Source: Marivita cryptomonadis
GTDB lineage: Bacteria; Pseudomonadota; Alphaproteobacteria; Rhodobacterales; Rhodobacteraceae
Assembly: GCF_002115725.1 (NCBI RefSeq)
Contig: NZ_JFKD01000002.1
Span: 62,001 to 126,000 of the forward strand
Length of the DNA: 64,000 nt
Direction of reading: 5' to 3'
Shown here: positions 31,275-41,793 of the stretch, in pieces
Position numbering within the stretch: position 1 is the stretch's first letter
How the letters are laid out: each line of letters starts with the position of its first letter
Notes under the pieces: generated by a model
The model's input: the letters and a program-made list of their open reading frames with translations, nothing else
Database searches by the model: none
Told to the model about the DNA's origin: nothing
Position numbers and translations under genes: made by a program

Positions 31275-32363
31275 ATGGCGCTGGCACCTGACATCACCGA
31301 TCTTCTCGCCCGTGCGAGGGCAGATTTACGCATGGGGGTGCCGATTGTTCTGGGCAATACGCATGGCATTCTGGTGCTGGCGGTCGAGTCGCTTGAAGCC
31401 GACAGGCTGCAAGACGTGATCGCATTGGGGGCTGATGTTGATTTGGTGCTGACTGGGCGTCGCGCCGCAACGCTCAAGGCGCGGGCCTATGATGGTGATG
31501 TCGCGCGTGTGGCGCTCCCCAAGGACGCGACACTGCGTTGGGTTCAGGCGGTCGCTGATCCCGCTGATGATTTGTCCCATCCAATGAAAGGGCCGTTGGT
31601 AACCCGCCGCGAAGGCGATCCAACACTGCATCGTCTGGCAGTGACGCTCGCCAAATCCGCGCGACTTTTGCCGGCGGTGCTCGTTGCGCCCCTGCCTGAC
31701 CCCAAGACGTTTGCGGCTGAACATGCGCTAACTGTGCTTGATCCGGCTGCGGCAGCGCCACGATTGGGCGCTTCGGTTGTTTTTGACAGCGTGGTGTCGG
31801 CGCGGGTGCCGCTGCGTGCGGCGCAAAATGCGCGTTTGCATGTCTTCCGACCCGAGGACGGATCGGAAGAACACTACGTGATAGAAATCGGACGCCCGAA
31901 CCGGGCCAATCCCGTGCTCTCACGGTTACACTCGGCGTGCTTTACCGGAGATCTCTTGGGCAGCCTCAAATGTGACTGCGGTCCGCAATTGAACGGCGCG
32001 TTGGCGGCGATGGGGGCCGAGGGCGAGGGCATACTGCTTTACCTGAACCAAGAAGGGCGTGGGATCGGGCTTGCCAACAAGATGCGCGCCTATGCGCTGC
32101 AGGATCAGGGCTTTGATACGGTCGAGGCAAATCACCGCCTTGGCTTTGAAGATGATGAACGGGATTTCCGCATCGGGGCCGAATTGCTGCGCAAGTTGGG
32201 CTTCAACGCGGTTCGGCTGATGACAAACAACCCGGCCAAGATTGCGATGATGGAGAAGCAGGGTATCACTGTTGCTGAACGCGTACCCTTGAAGGTTGGG
32301 GAAAACCCGCACAATACCGACTATCTGGCCACTAAGGCGCGTAAGTCGGGGCATCTTCTGTGA
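31275..32363 (+). CDS. ribA: GTP cyclohydrolase II
   Basis: First step of riboflavin synthesis from GTP. 362 aa. The catalytic domain covers about the last 195 residues: zinc cysteines C222, C233 and C235 in ACFTGDLLGSLKCDCGPQ, LLYLNQEGRGIGLANKMRAYALQD, and MTNNPAKIAMMEKQGI. The N-terminal 165 residues resemble a degenerate DHBP synthase domain that seems to lack its active-site acids, so DHBP synthase activity is not expected. The cenR and ribA starts diverge over 159 bp. It overlaps the next gene by 4 bases. Confidence 0.93.
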   Translation: MALAPDITDLLARARADLRMGVPIVLGNTHGILVLAVESLEADRLQDVIALGADVDLVLTGRRAATLKARAYDGDVARVALPKDATLRWVQAVADPADDLSHPMKGPLVTRREGDPTLHRLAVTLAKSARLLPAVLVAPLPDPKTFAAEHALTVLDPAAAAPRLGASVVFDSVVSARVPLRAAQNARLHVFRPEDGSEEHYVIEIGRPNRANPVLSRLHSACFTGDLLGSLKCDCGPQLNGALAAMGAEGEGILLYLNQEGRGIGLANKMRAYALQDQGFDTVEANHRLGFEDDERDFRIGAELLRKLGFNAVRLMTNNPAKIAMMEKQGITVAERVPLKVGENPHNTDYLATKARKSGHLL

Positions 32364-32866
32364 CGCGGCACGACATGGTTCTGACCCGTCAGGGGCTGCG
32401 ATTCATGGGGCGGCTGTGGCCCTGTACCATCGGCAAGGGTGGCGTCCTTGCGAACAAGCGTGAAGGCGACGGCGGAACCCCTGTTGGGATGCACCGGATC
32501 GTCGGGCTGCTCTATCGTCCTGACCGCATGGCCCGGCCGACCGACTGGGCGGTGCCGATCAGGCCCGGTGATCTCTGGTCTGATGATCCGACCCATGAAG
32601 ACTATAACCTCATGGTTCGGGCACCGTATCCTCATAGCCACGAAACCCTACGCCGGGCAGATCCGCTTTATGATCTGGTTCTGCTGACTGACTGGAATTG
32701 GCCGCGCGCCGAAAAGGGGCGTGGCTCTGCGATCTTTCTGCACCGCTGGAGGCGTCCGGGCTATCCCACTGAAGGCTGCGTGGCGTTTCGTCCCGATCAC
32801 CTACGCCGCATCGCGCGTCTGATCCGCTATGACACACGTTTGGTCGTGCCTGCATCATTGACCTGA
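32360..32866 (+). CDS. L,D-transpeptidase (YkuD)-like protein without signal peptide
   Basis: A 168-aa protein with a YkuD-type catalytic signature: GSAIFLHRWRRPGYPTEGCVAF with H128 and C140, and earlier TPVGMHRI and DYNLMVR. YkuD enzymes form 3-3 cross-links in murein or attach lipoproteins. No signal peptide or membrane helix is seen, so it is either cytoplasmic, exported by an unseen route, or the GTG start (overlapping the ribA TGA) is wrong. ATG 32375 is an alternative start; neither adds a signal. Confidence 0.82.
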   Translation: MTRHDMVLTRQGLRFMGRLWPCTIGKGGVLANKREGDGGTPVGMHRIVGLLYRPDRMARPTDWAVPIRPGDLWSDDPTHEDYNLMVRAPYPHSHETLRRADPLYDLVLLTDWNWPRAEKGRGSAIFLHRWRRPGYPTEGCVAFRPDHLRRIARLIRYDTRLVVPASLT

Positions 32867-32891
32867 GCCGCGAGGCATTACATCCGGTGAC

Positions 32892-33473
32892 ATGATTGTT
32901 CAGAACCGTCTTTCCAACTGCACCCTCTGTGCCGACCGCTTTGCCGCGACTGCGACCCGCCATCGTCCCAAGCCCGTAGTCTGGTTTCGCGCTGGAGCGC
33001 GACTGCTGATCTGTAGCCAAGCGCCGGGGATGCGTGCGCACACCAGCCGCATTCCGTTTGATGATCCCTCTGGGGACCGCCTGCGCGATTGGCTCGGGCT
33101 GGACAGCAATGCGTTCTACGACCAAACCCGTGTTGCGATTGTACCGATGGGGTTTTGCTTCCCCGGCTATGATGCCGCGGGCTCGGACCTGCCGCCGCCC
33201 GTGATCTGCCGTCGGACGTGGCATGACGAGGTGTTGGACCATGTTGGCACAGTGCCTTTCAAACTGGTCGTCGGGGGGTATGCGCACAAGTATCACCTGC
33301 GCACAAAGGTTGGGGTCACGGATACCGTGCGTGCGTGGCGCGACCATTGGCCTTCGGTTCTGCCCTTGCCGCACCCAAGCTGGCGCAATACGGCTTGGAT
33401 CAAGAAAAATCCGTGGTTCGAGGCCGAGGTACTTCCTGCCCTGCGGGCCCGGGTTCAAGAGGTGATGGCATGA
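32892..33473 (+). CDS. Uracil-DNA glycosylase family protein
   Basis: A 193-aa protein of the UDG superfamily. LLICSQAPGMRAHTSRIPFDDPSGDRLRDWLGLD at about 39-72 is the equivalent of the GEAPG-type water-activating motif (here SQAPG), and LPHPSWRN near 160 is the HPS-type motif. NCTLC near 9-13 recalls the first cysteine pair of [4Fe-4S] family 4/5 enzymes, but I do not see a full four-cysteine set. Uracil removal is therefore plausible but not certain. It overlaps the SseB-like gene by 4 bases. Confidence 0.8.
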   Translation: MIVQNRLSNCTLCADRFAATATRHRPKPVVWFRAGARLLICSQAPGMRAHTSRIPFDDPSGDRLRDWLGLDSNAFYDQTRVAIVPMGFCFPGYDAAGSDLPPPVICRRTWHDEVLDHVGTVPFKLVVGGYAHKYHLRTKVGVTDTVRAWRDHWPSVLPLPHPSWRNTAWIKKNPWFEAEVLPALRARVQEVMA

Positions 33474-34261
33474 CGTTGCAAACCCCATTGGACCACGCCC
33501 ATGCGGCGATGGAAGCCGACGCTGATGCAGATGCGCCGCGCCTGCGGTTTTATGACAGGCTGGCCGAAGCAGAGCTGTTTCTCATGCTTGCGCGCGAAGC
33601 CGAAGGCGATCAGGCAGAACCGGAACTCTTCGATCTGGGCGATGCACGGTTTGTGCTGGTGTTCGACACCGAAGAGAGACTGGGCGCATTTTCTGGCCGC
33701 GCCGTACCCTATGCTGCTTTGTCAGGCCGCTCGATTGTCGGCATGCTGGCCGGGCAGGGGATCGGCATCGCGCTGAACCCCGAAGTTGCTCCGTCGTCGA
33801 TTCTGTTGCCGTCCGAGGCGGTGGATTGGCTGGCGGAGACCGTGGCCCAAGGCCCATCCGAAGCCGAGGCACGTCCGGAAGAGCTGCGCGCGCCCGGTGC
33901 ACTTCCTGCTGGATTGCTGGAAGCGATCGACGCCAAGCTGCGCACAGCGACCGGATTGGCGCGGAGAGGATATCTGGCCGAAGTGGTCTATGACAGTGGT
34001 GTGCGTGGGCATCTTATCGGCTTTACGGGCGCAGTGCCGGGGGCAGAGGGCGCCTTGGCGCGCGCCATACAGGAAGCGCTGGTGTTTTCCGGTTTGGAAG
34101 CCGCCGCGCTTGATGTGGTGTTCTTGCGAGACAGTGATCCGGTCACAGCGCAATTGGCGCGCGTCGGGTTGCGGTTCGATCTGCCGGAGCCTGAAGTGCC
34201 AGCACCGGTGGAGCGTGTGGCGCCAGGGGGCAATCCGGACAAACCGCCGATCCTGAGATAA
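33470..34261 (+). CDS. SseB family protein
   Basis: A 263-aa cytoplasmic protein. The first 120 residues resemble the SseB N-terminal domain: ELFDLGDARFVLVFDTEERLGAFSG and MLAGQGIGIALNPEVAPSSILLP. SseB-type proteins are of unknown role outside secretion systems. Residues 160-250 form a second alpha/beta unit (LAEVVYDSGVRGHLIGFTGAVPGAEGALARAIQEAL). Start overlaps the UDG-like stop (ATGA); last gene of the ribA run. Confidence 0.8.
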   Translation: MTLQTPLDHAHAAMEADADADAPRLRFYDRLAEAELFLMLAREAEGDQAEPELFDLGDARFVLVFDTEERLGAFSGRAVPYAALSGRSIVGMLAGQGIGIALNPEVAPSSILLPSEAVDWLAETVAQGPSEAEARPEELRAPGALPAGLLEAIDAKLRTATGLARRGYLAEVVYDSGVRGHLIGFTGAVPGAEGALARAIQEALVFSGLEAAALDVVFLRDSDPVTAQLARVGLRFDLPEPEVPAPVERVAPGGNPDKPPILR

Positions 34262-34297
34262 ACAACCTCCGTCAACGAAGGTTGCAAAACCGATGGA

Positions 34298-35305
34298 TCA
34301 ATTCTGCCCCCGCTCTTGCCGGAATGTTGGTAGGCCGTCATCTGCGCGCGGTGTCGCTTCCCAGATCGCGCGCGCGATGGCGCGTGCCATGCAGACAGAC
34401 GCGAAATGTCCGAGCAGGGGCATGATGTCCTCTGCAGGAGGGCCGCGTCGGGCGGTGCTGGACGCGAAGATCAGATCGCCATCATAGGGTGTGTGCGCAG
34501 GCACAAGTGCCCGTGCGAACCCATCATGCGCCGCCGTGGCCAGACGTTTGCATCCGGCTTTGTCCAATGCGGCATCGGTGGCAACGATGCCGATGGTGGT
34601 GTTGCCATGCTGTGCCATTGCGGCTGTCTTGCGACTAGGGGGCAGAGGTTGGAGGTTTGCTGCCGGATCCGGCCCCAGCCCACCGAACTCCGAGCCGATC
34701 TCGAACGGCGCGGCCCAGAAGTGTTTGCCGCTTGGAGTTGTTGCGCTGCCCAACGCGTTGACCACCACAAGCGCGCCGATTGTTGTGCCGTCCGGCAGGA
34801 CCAGAGAGGCCGACCCCAGCCCCCCTTTATGTTGCGCATCCGTTGCCCCGGTGCCTACGCCTGCGGTGCCGAGGGTGAAATCCCGTGTTACAGCTGACAG
34901 AGCTATGCGCCCCAGACCCGGATAGGGGTTTTCCGTCCAGCCCTTCTGACCATTGTTCAGCAGATCGAAGATGATCGCTGCCGGCACAATCGGGACGCGG
35001 GCGGAATGCACCTGAAACCCACGCCCTTGCATGGCCAGCGCGTCCATCACGCCTTGTGCCGCGGCAAGGCCAAATGCCGACCCGCCCGAGAGGACAATGG
35101 CGTCGACGCCGGGGACGGTTTTGTCCGGTTCCAGCAGGTCTGTGTCGCGCGTGCCCGGAGCGCCGCCCATCACGGCGTAGCTTGTTGTCATTGGACCGTC
35201 CTCTGACAGCAGAACCGTGGTGCCGGACTTGAGGTCATCGTCCTGAGCGTTGCCAACTGCCAGACCGGCGACATCGGTGATCAAATTGCGGGGACCGGGC
35301 GTCAT
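34298..35305 (-). CDS. P1 family peptidase (DmpA/beta-aminopeptidase type)
   Basis: A 335-aa N-terminal-nucleophile hydrolase of family S58, which self-cleaves and acts as an aminopeptidase on L-, D- or beta-amino acyl substrates. The fold signs are present: NLITDVAGLAVGNAQD at the start, VDAIVLSGGSAFGLAAAQGVMD in the middle, and KGGLGSASLVLPDGTTIGALV, where the cleavage-site nucleophile would be expected. It follows the SDR gene after a 66-bp gap holding a hairpin repeat. It converges on the SseB-like gene. Confidence 0.9.
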   Translation of the reverse strand: MTPGPRNLITDVAGLAVGNAQDDDLKSGTTVLLSEDGPMTTSYAVMGGAPGTRDTDLLEPDKTVPGVDAIVLSGGSAFGLAAAQGVMDALAMQGRGFQVHSARVPIVPAAIIFDLLNNGQKGWTENPYPGLGRIALSAVTRDFTLGTAGVGTGATDAQHKGGLGSASLVLPDGTTIGALVVVNALGSATTPSGKHFWAAPFEIGSEFGGLGPDPAANLQPLPPSRKTAAMAQHGNTTIGIVATDAALDKAGCKRLATAAHDGFARALVPAHTPYDGDLIFASSTARRGPPAEDIMPLLGHFASVCMARAIARAIWEATPRADDGLPTFRQERGQN

Positions 35306-35334
35306 TTTGATGTACCGCCTTTGGCTGCGTCGGA

Positions 35335-35354
35335 GTGAGGGGCCAGCCCCTCAC
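35335..35354. repeat. Hairpin repeat, copy 2
   Basis: A perfect 9-bp stem GTGAGGGGC / GCCCCTCAC with a 2-base loop, followed by a CCCCGAGGTATTTGG tail like that after copy 1 at 3115. It sits between the SDR stop and the DmpA-type gene start. Confidence 0.55.
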
Positions 35355-35390
35355 ACTCCCCGAGGTATTTGGGGCCCAAAGAAGCCGGGC

Positions 35391-36131
35391 TCATATGCAG
35401 CGGCCTCCGTCGACTTCCATGCAGACGCCGGTGATCATGCTCGCCTCGTCCGAGCAGAGAAAGGCTGCAGCGTTGCCAAGGTCTTCGGGTTGCGAAAAGC
35501 GACCCAGCGGGATGGTGGAAAGGAACTTGGCACGGATTTCCGGCGTGTCTTCCCCCATGAAGCTTTTGAGGAGCGGCGTTTCTCCCGCCACCGGGTTGAG
35601 CGCGTTCACGCGGATGCCGTCGGGTGCGAGTTCAACCGCCATGGTGCGGGTGGCGGTGATCATCCAGCCCTTGGAGGCGTTGTACCAGTTGAGGCGCGGG
35701 CGCGGTGACACTCCTGCAGTGGAGGCGATGTTGAGGATGTTGCCTGAGCCGCGATGTTTGAAATGGGGCACGAGGCTGCGGGCGCTGAGATAGACGGATT
35801 TGCAGTTCACGGCGAAGACGCGGTCGAAGTCGTCTTCGGTGATGTCTTCCATTGGTCCGGGCAGATGGGTCACACCGGCGTTGTTCACCATGATGTCGAC
35901 ATGGCCCATTGTCTTGATCGCCGTTTCGATCATGTCGGCAACCTGATCGCCGTTTGATATGTCGGCGGTGTGGGTGACGCCACCGATCTCGGCTGCGACG
36001 GTTTTGGCGCTGTCAGTGTTCAGGTCAACGACCATCACGGTCGCTCCCTCTGCCGCGAATTTGCGTGCGATGCCCGCGCCGAAGCCGGAGGCGGCCCCGG
36101 TCACGATTGCGGTTTTGCCTTTGAGCCTCAT
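35391..36131 (-). CDS. SDR family oxidoreductase
   Basis: A 246-aa classical short-chain dehydrogenase/reductase. The Rossmann motif TGAASGFGAG (TGxxxGxG) is near 12-21, VDLNTD at the end of beta-2 favours NAD(H), NNAG is near 85, and the catalytic S-YxxxK set appears as IASTAG and YNASKGW. ATG 36131 has AAGGGGAG upstream; the longer frame to 36152 overlaps the aldehyde dehydrogenase end. Last gene of the transporter/dehydrogenase operon, 13 bp after ALDH. The substrate is unknown. Confidence 0.9.
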   Translation of the reverse strand: MRLKGKTAIVTGAASGFGAGIARKFAAEGATVMVVDLNTDSAKTVAAEIGGVTHTADISNGDQVADMIETAIKTMGHVDIMVNNAGVTHLPGPMEDITEDDFDRVFAVNCKSVYLSARSLVPHFKHRGSGNILNIASTAGVSPRPRLNWYNASKGWMITATRTMAVELAPDGIRVNALNPVAGETPLLKSFMGEDTPEIRAKFLSTIPLGRFSQPEDLGNAAAFLCSDEASMITGVCMEVDGGRCI

Positions 36132-36144
36132 GCCTGCTCTCCCC

Positions 36145-37567
36145 TTATCCATGTTTGGCGGCGACGGTTTTCAGGGATGAGAAACCGTAAAGCGCTTCGA
36201 ACCCCTTTTCTCGACCATGTCCTGATTTTCCAACACCGCCGAAGGGCAGTTCGACCCCGCCGCCTGCGCCGTAATTGTTGATGAAAACCTGACCGGTTTT
36301 CACCGCTTTGGCCAGTCGCATTTGGCGCGCGCCATTGGCCGTCCACACACCGGCGACAAGGCCGTAGATCGTGCCGTTGGCGATTCGGATGGCCTCGTCT
36401 TCGGTGTCGAAGGGGATCAGCACCTGCACGGGGCCGAAAAGCTCTTCCTGCGACAAGGGGTGATCCGGGGGCACAGGGCCGTAGAGGCGTGGCTGCACAT
36501 AGGCGCCATCCGATGGCAGGTCATCCGGCATCGGGGTTTGTGCAATGCAGGGCAGATCATGGGCGGCTTTGAGCAGAGTCTCGAAGCGGGCTTTCTGTTT
36601 GGTCGAGATTAACGGGCCAATATCGGGATCGCTGCTGGCGGGACCGACGGTCTTGGCGCGATACGCGTCGGCCATGTGGGCTGCAACCGTATCGTAGATG
36701 TTGCGATGGATCAGGATGCGCGAGGCAGCGGAACAGGTCTGTCCGGCGTTCTGAAGCCCGGCGTTGACGAGGAACGGCAAAGCCGCGTCAAGATCGGCGT
36801 CGTCAAATACGATCTGTGGGGACTTGCCGCCGAGTTCCAAAGTCACGGGCACCACGTTTTCTGCAGCCAGCGTTTGGATCATGCGCCCGGTCTGGACCGA
36901 GCCTGTGAAGCTCAAATGCTGGACACCGGGATGGCGCGCAAGCGCGGCACCCGCCTCGGCTCCAAGGCCGGGGACCACGTTCAGCGCACCATCGGGAAAT
37001 CCCGCCGCCTTGGCCAGATGGGCAAACATCAGCGCGGTCAGGCAGGCATCTTCGGCGGGTTTCAAAACGCAGGCATTGCCCATGGCAAGCGCGGCCCCGA
37101 CAGAGCGGCCAATGATCTGCATCGGGTAGTTCCACGGCACGATATGGCCTGTCACGCCATGCGGTTCGCGCAAGGTGTAGACGGTGTAGCCGTCGAGATA
37201 GGGGATGGTCTCGCCGTGTACCTTGTCCGCGGCACCACCGTAGAATTCGCAATACCGTGCCAGTGCGAGGGCATCTGCATGGGCTTGGGTGATGGGTTTG
37301 CCCACGTCCAGTGTTTCCAGCGTTGTCAGAAGGTCAGTGTGCTCAAGCACAAGCTGGCCGAGGCGAGTGAGGCAGCGACCGCGCTCCAGCGCGCTCATCT
37401 TGCCCCATTCACCGTCCAGCGCGATCTGGGCAGCAGTGACAGCGCCATCCACATCCGCATCCGCGCTGCGGCCAATCCGGCACAGCGTGCTGCCATCGGA
37501 GGGGTTGATGAGCGGCAGCGTATCCGGTGTCGCGCGCCATGTGCCGCCGATCAGGACATGGCTGGGA

Positions 37568-37590
<23 letters not shown>
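36145..37590 (-). CDS. Aldehyde dehydrogenase family protein
   Basis: A 481-aa NAD(P)-dependent aldehyde dehydrogenase. PWNYPMQI, the FTGSVQTGR cofactor loop, the general-base ELGGKSP and the catalytic cysteine in NAGQTCSAASR are present, and the C-terminal VELPFGGVGKSGHGREKG is typical. It is closest in style to betaine- or gamma-aminobutyraldehyde dehydrogenases, but this cannot be settled. The start overlaps the 3' end of the ABC ATPase gene by 23 bases, showing tight coupling with a transporter. Confidence 0.92.
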
Positions 37591-39180
<1,590 letters not shown>

Positions 39181-39184
<4 letters not shown>

Positions 39185-39996
39185 GCGCGCACCACTTTGA
39201 GGCGCGGATCAAGCGCGTCCCGCAGGCCGTCCCCCAAGAGGTTCAGGCCCAGCACCATCGCTATGATGGTCAGGCCGGGGATCAGGGCCACATGCGGGGC
39301 GAGCGAAACCATGGTTTGCGCATCGGCCAACATGCGTCCCCAGCTTGGAATCGGGGGCTGCGCGCCAAGGCCGACATAGCTCAGACCCGCTTCGGCCAGA
39401 ATGCCAAGGCTGAACTGGATGGTGCCCTGCACGATCAGCAGGTTGGCAACATTCGGCAATATGTGTTCGACGCTGATGCGGGTGCGGGTCTTGCCTGCCA
39501 CCTGCGCTGCCATGATGAACTCGCGCTTCCACAGGCTAAGTGCGGCGCCACGTGTGATGCGGGCGAAGACGGGGATGTTGAATATCCCGATGGCGATAAT
39601 CGCGTTGGTGGCGCTTGGGCCGAAGACGGCGGTGATCAGGATCGCAATGACCAGCGATGGGAAAGCGAAGATCAGGTCGTTCATCCGCATGATGACCTCG
39701 TCCAGCATCCCGCCCCGCCGCGCGGCGGCGGCCAGACCCAAAGGCACGCCAAGCCCCATGCCGATTCCAACCGCCACCAAAGCGACGGCAATGGATGTGC
39801 GCGCGCCGACCATCAGCATCGACAGGATGTCCCGCCCGAAGTGATCGGTGCCCAACCAGTTGTCCGAGCTGGGCGGTTGGAGGCGGCCCGCGATGTTCAT
39901 CGCTTCGACACTGTCCGGCGTCCAGACAAAGGACAGAAGCGCCGCGATGACGAAGACGCTGGTGAGAAGTCCACCAAGGATCAGGTTGCGGCTCAT
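39181..39996 (-). CDS. Peptide-type ABC transporter permease (DppC-like)
   Basis: A 271-aa inner-membrane permease. A first helix at the N-terminus (LILGGLLTSVFVIAALLSFVW), the DppC motif NWLGTDHFGRDILSMLMVGARTS, and the EAA loop (EFIMAAQVAGKTRTRISVEHILPN) that contacts the ATPase are clear; about six helices. It overlaps both neighbours by 4 bases. Confidence 0.95.
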
Positions 39997-40940
39997 GTCC
40001 GTGTCCTCAGCCGGGGATCGACGGCGGCATAGGCCAGATCGACAAGGAAATTCACCACAATGACGGCAAAGACCAAGAGCATCACCACGGATTCAACCAC
40101 GATCAAGTCGCGCTGGGTGATGGCCTGAAAGATCAGCCGCCCAAGGCCCGGTAAGAAGAAGACCTGTTCGATGATGATCGCACCCGCCAGCAAGAAGGCG
40201 AATTGCAGACCGATGATCGTCAGCACGGGGATCAGCGCATTGCGCAGCCCGTGCCGCCAGAGCGCCTGGCGTTCCGTAAGCCCCTTGGCGCGCGCGGTGC
40301 GCATGAAATCCTCGCCCAGAATGTCGAGCAGTGAGGATCGCATCACGCGTGTCAGGATTGCCGCTTGCGGCAGGGCCAGCGCGATGGCAGGCAGCGTCAG
40401 TGCTTTCATCCCGCCCCAGAAACCCTTGTCCCAACCGGGAAAACCTCCTGCGCTGAACCAGCGCAAGTTGATGGCAAAGATCAGCACCAGCATCATTGCA
40501 AACCAGAAGTTTGGAATCGCGACGCCCAGCTGCGTCGCTCCGGTGACAGCCAGATCGCCGGGGCCACCGCGACGCGCAGCGGCGAAAATGCCCGCCGGAA
40601 AAGCGATCAATGTCGACAGCGTCAGCGCATAAAGCGCAAGTGGCAGCGACACCCACATTCGGTCCGCGATCATCTGCACCACGGGGGTGCGGTACGTGTA
40701 GGACGTGCCGAAATCACCGGTAAGCATGCCGCCGACCCAACTTAGGTAACGGTCGAGTTTCGACTGGTCTAACCCAAGTTCGGTGCGCAAAGCGGCCACG
40801 GTGTCGGGTTGCGCGTTGATGCCCAGCATAAAGCTGGCCGGATCACCGGGTGCAATCTCGACCACGACGAAAATCACCACCGAAGCCACGAACAGGCTTA
40901 TGGCAAGTGAGATCAGTCGTTTGACGATATAGCCCAGCAT
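39993..40940 (-). CDS. Peptide-type ABC transporter permease (DppB-like)
   Basis: A 315-aa inner-membrane permease. The N-terminus MLGYIVKRLISLAISLFVAS, the GDPASFMLG segment, TGDFGTSYTYRTPV and the EAA loop (DFMRTARAKGLTERQALWRHGLRNALIPV) identify DppB-type subunits. ATG 40940 is chosen because the family begins there; the frame is open to 41171 but that region is antisense-free intergenic sequence and another gene. First gene of the operon, which lacks a binding-protein gene. Confidence 0.95.
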   Translation of the reverse strand: MLGYIVKRLISLAISLFVASVVIFVVVEIAPGDPASFMLGINAQPDTVAALRTELGLDQSKLDRYLSWVGGMLTGDFGTSYTYRTPVVQMIADRMWVSLPLALYALTLSTLIAFPAGIFAAARRGGPGDLAVTGATQLGVAIPNFWFAMMLVLIFAINLRWFSAGGFPGWDKGFWGGMKALTLPAIALALPQAAILTRVMRSSLLDILGEDFMRTARAKGLTERQALWRHGLRNALIPVLTIIGLQFAFLLAGAIIIEQVFFLPGLGRLIFQAITQRDLIVVESVVMLLVFAVIVVNFLVDLAYAAVDPRLRTRT

Positions 40941-40964
40941 TGTGGGCAGGTTAGGCGAAGCCTT

Positions 40965-41005
40965 CGGGCAAGGGAACGCAGAAAGCGGTGCTGCGCCCTT
41001 GCCCG
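40965..41005. promoter_or_regulatory. Strong stem-loop in the leader of the peptide transporter operon
   Basis: A perfect 10-bp inverted repeat (CGGGCAAGGG at 40965-40974, CCCTTGCCCG at 40996-41005) encloses a second stem CGCAG / CTGCG (40977-40981, 40991-40995) with a 9-base loop. It lies 25 bases before dppB and after the unknown gene at 41018. There is no T run on either side, so it may be an attenuator, an RNA stabiliser or a weak terminator. Confidence 0.45.
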
Positions 41006-41017
41006 GAGTGCCGTTGT

Positions 41018-41674
41018 TCAGCCGACCGGTGCGACCTGTTTCCGGCGCGATGTCGTCGCCATGGCGCGGGGCAGGGCCATCGGGGCTGCGTCGCCCGCGT
41101 TCAGAAGGCCTTGGCGCAGTGCGGCTTGGTGGATCACGAAACCAAGTTGTGGTTCCAGTAGCATCAGCCACGCCAGTTTGAACCCGGACAGCCGCGTTAT
41201 GCCGGACAGGCCCACTGATCGCAGAAAATGCCGGGTTCCCATCGGGCAGAGGGGTGAGCTGTGCGCGTCTTCGATCAGGATATCAAAGCGCGCCTGCCGG
41301 CGTCGAAGGGCGCGCGCAATCCGCTGCAGCTCGGTCCAGCGCGCCTTGATCTGGCGGCGTTGGGCAAGCGCGGCACGTGCTTCTTCAAATGCTTCGAAGG
41401 GACAATTCGCTTCGGAATGATATCCGCGCGCTTTGCCGTTGGAGAAGACGAACCAAAGCAGTTCGCCTCGTGTGGTGATGGCACGGTAGGCATATTGACT
41501 GCCATCATCCGATGTCACCTTGTGAGCGCTGTCATAGAACAGCGAGATCCAGTCGGATCGTTGGGGGATGAAGTCGCCGCCTAAAGCTATGATATCCTGA
41601 TCAATAAGGGACATCATCTGACGCTCCTGCGCCAAGCGCTCGTAGGCAGCGACCTTCGTTAAAATATTTGGCAT
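41018..41674 (-). CDS. Hypothetical protein, 218 aa
   Basis: I do not recognise this protein. It is soluble, with no signal peptide. The N-terminal 60 residues contain LIDQDIIALGGDFIPQRSDWISLFYDSAHK; a central helical arginine-rich stretch (about 105-135, RRQIKARWTELQRIARALRRRQ) suggests nucleic-acid or protein contacts; the C-terminal half has LSGFKLAWLMLLEPQLGFVIHQAALRQ. A perfect 14-bp palindrome lies about 80 bp before its start, and the LuxR-HTH/hydrolase gene lies just upstream on the same strand, so control by that regulator is an attractive guess. Confidence 0.65.
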   Translation of the reverse strand: MPNILTKVAAYERLAQERQMMSLIDQDIIALGGDFIPQRSDWISLFYDSAHKVTSDDGSQYAYRAITTRGELLWFVFSNGKARGYHSEANCPFEAFEEARAALAQRRQIKARWTELQRIARALRRRQARFDILIEDAHSSPLCPMGTRHFLRSVGLSGITRLSGFKLAWLMLLEPQLGFVIHQAALRQGLLNAGDAAPMALPRAMATTSRRKQVAPVG

Positions 41675-41754
41675 TACAAAGGGTTCTCTAAAAAGTTTTG
41701 GTACTGAAAAAGGCTCAGTAAGATGACCTTAGGGAAGCACGATCGGACGCAATA

Positions 41755-41768
41755 TCCCCATATGGGGA
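41755..41768. promoter_or_regulatory. Perfect palindrome, possible operator
   Basis: TCCCCATATGGGGA reads the same on both strands. It stands between the stop of the LuxR-HTH/hydrolase gene (41794) and the start of the unknown gene (41674), about 80 bp before the latter. Symmetry and position fit a dimeric regulator site; the binding protein is not known. Confidence 0.4.
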
Positions 41769-41793
41769 CAAAGTGTCGGCAGGGCATTTTTTC

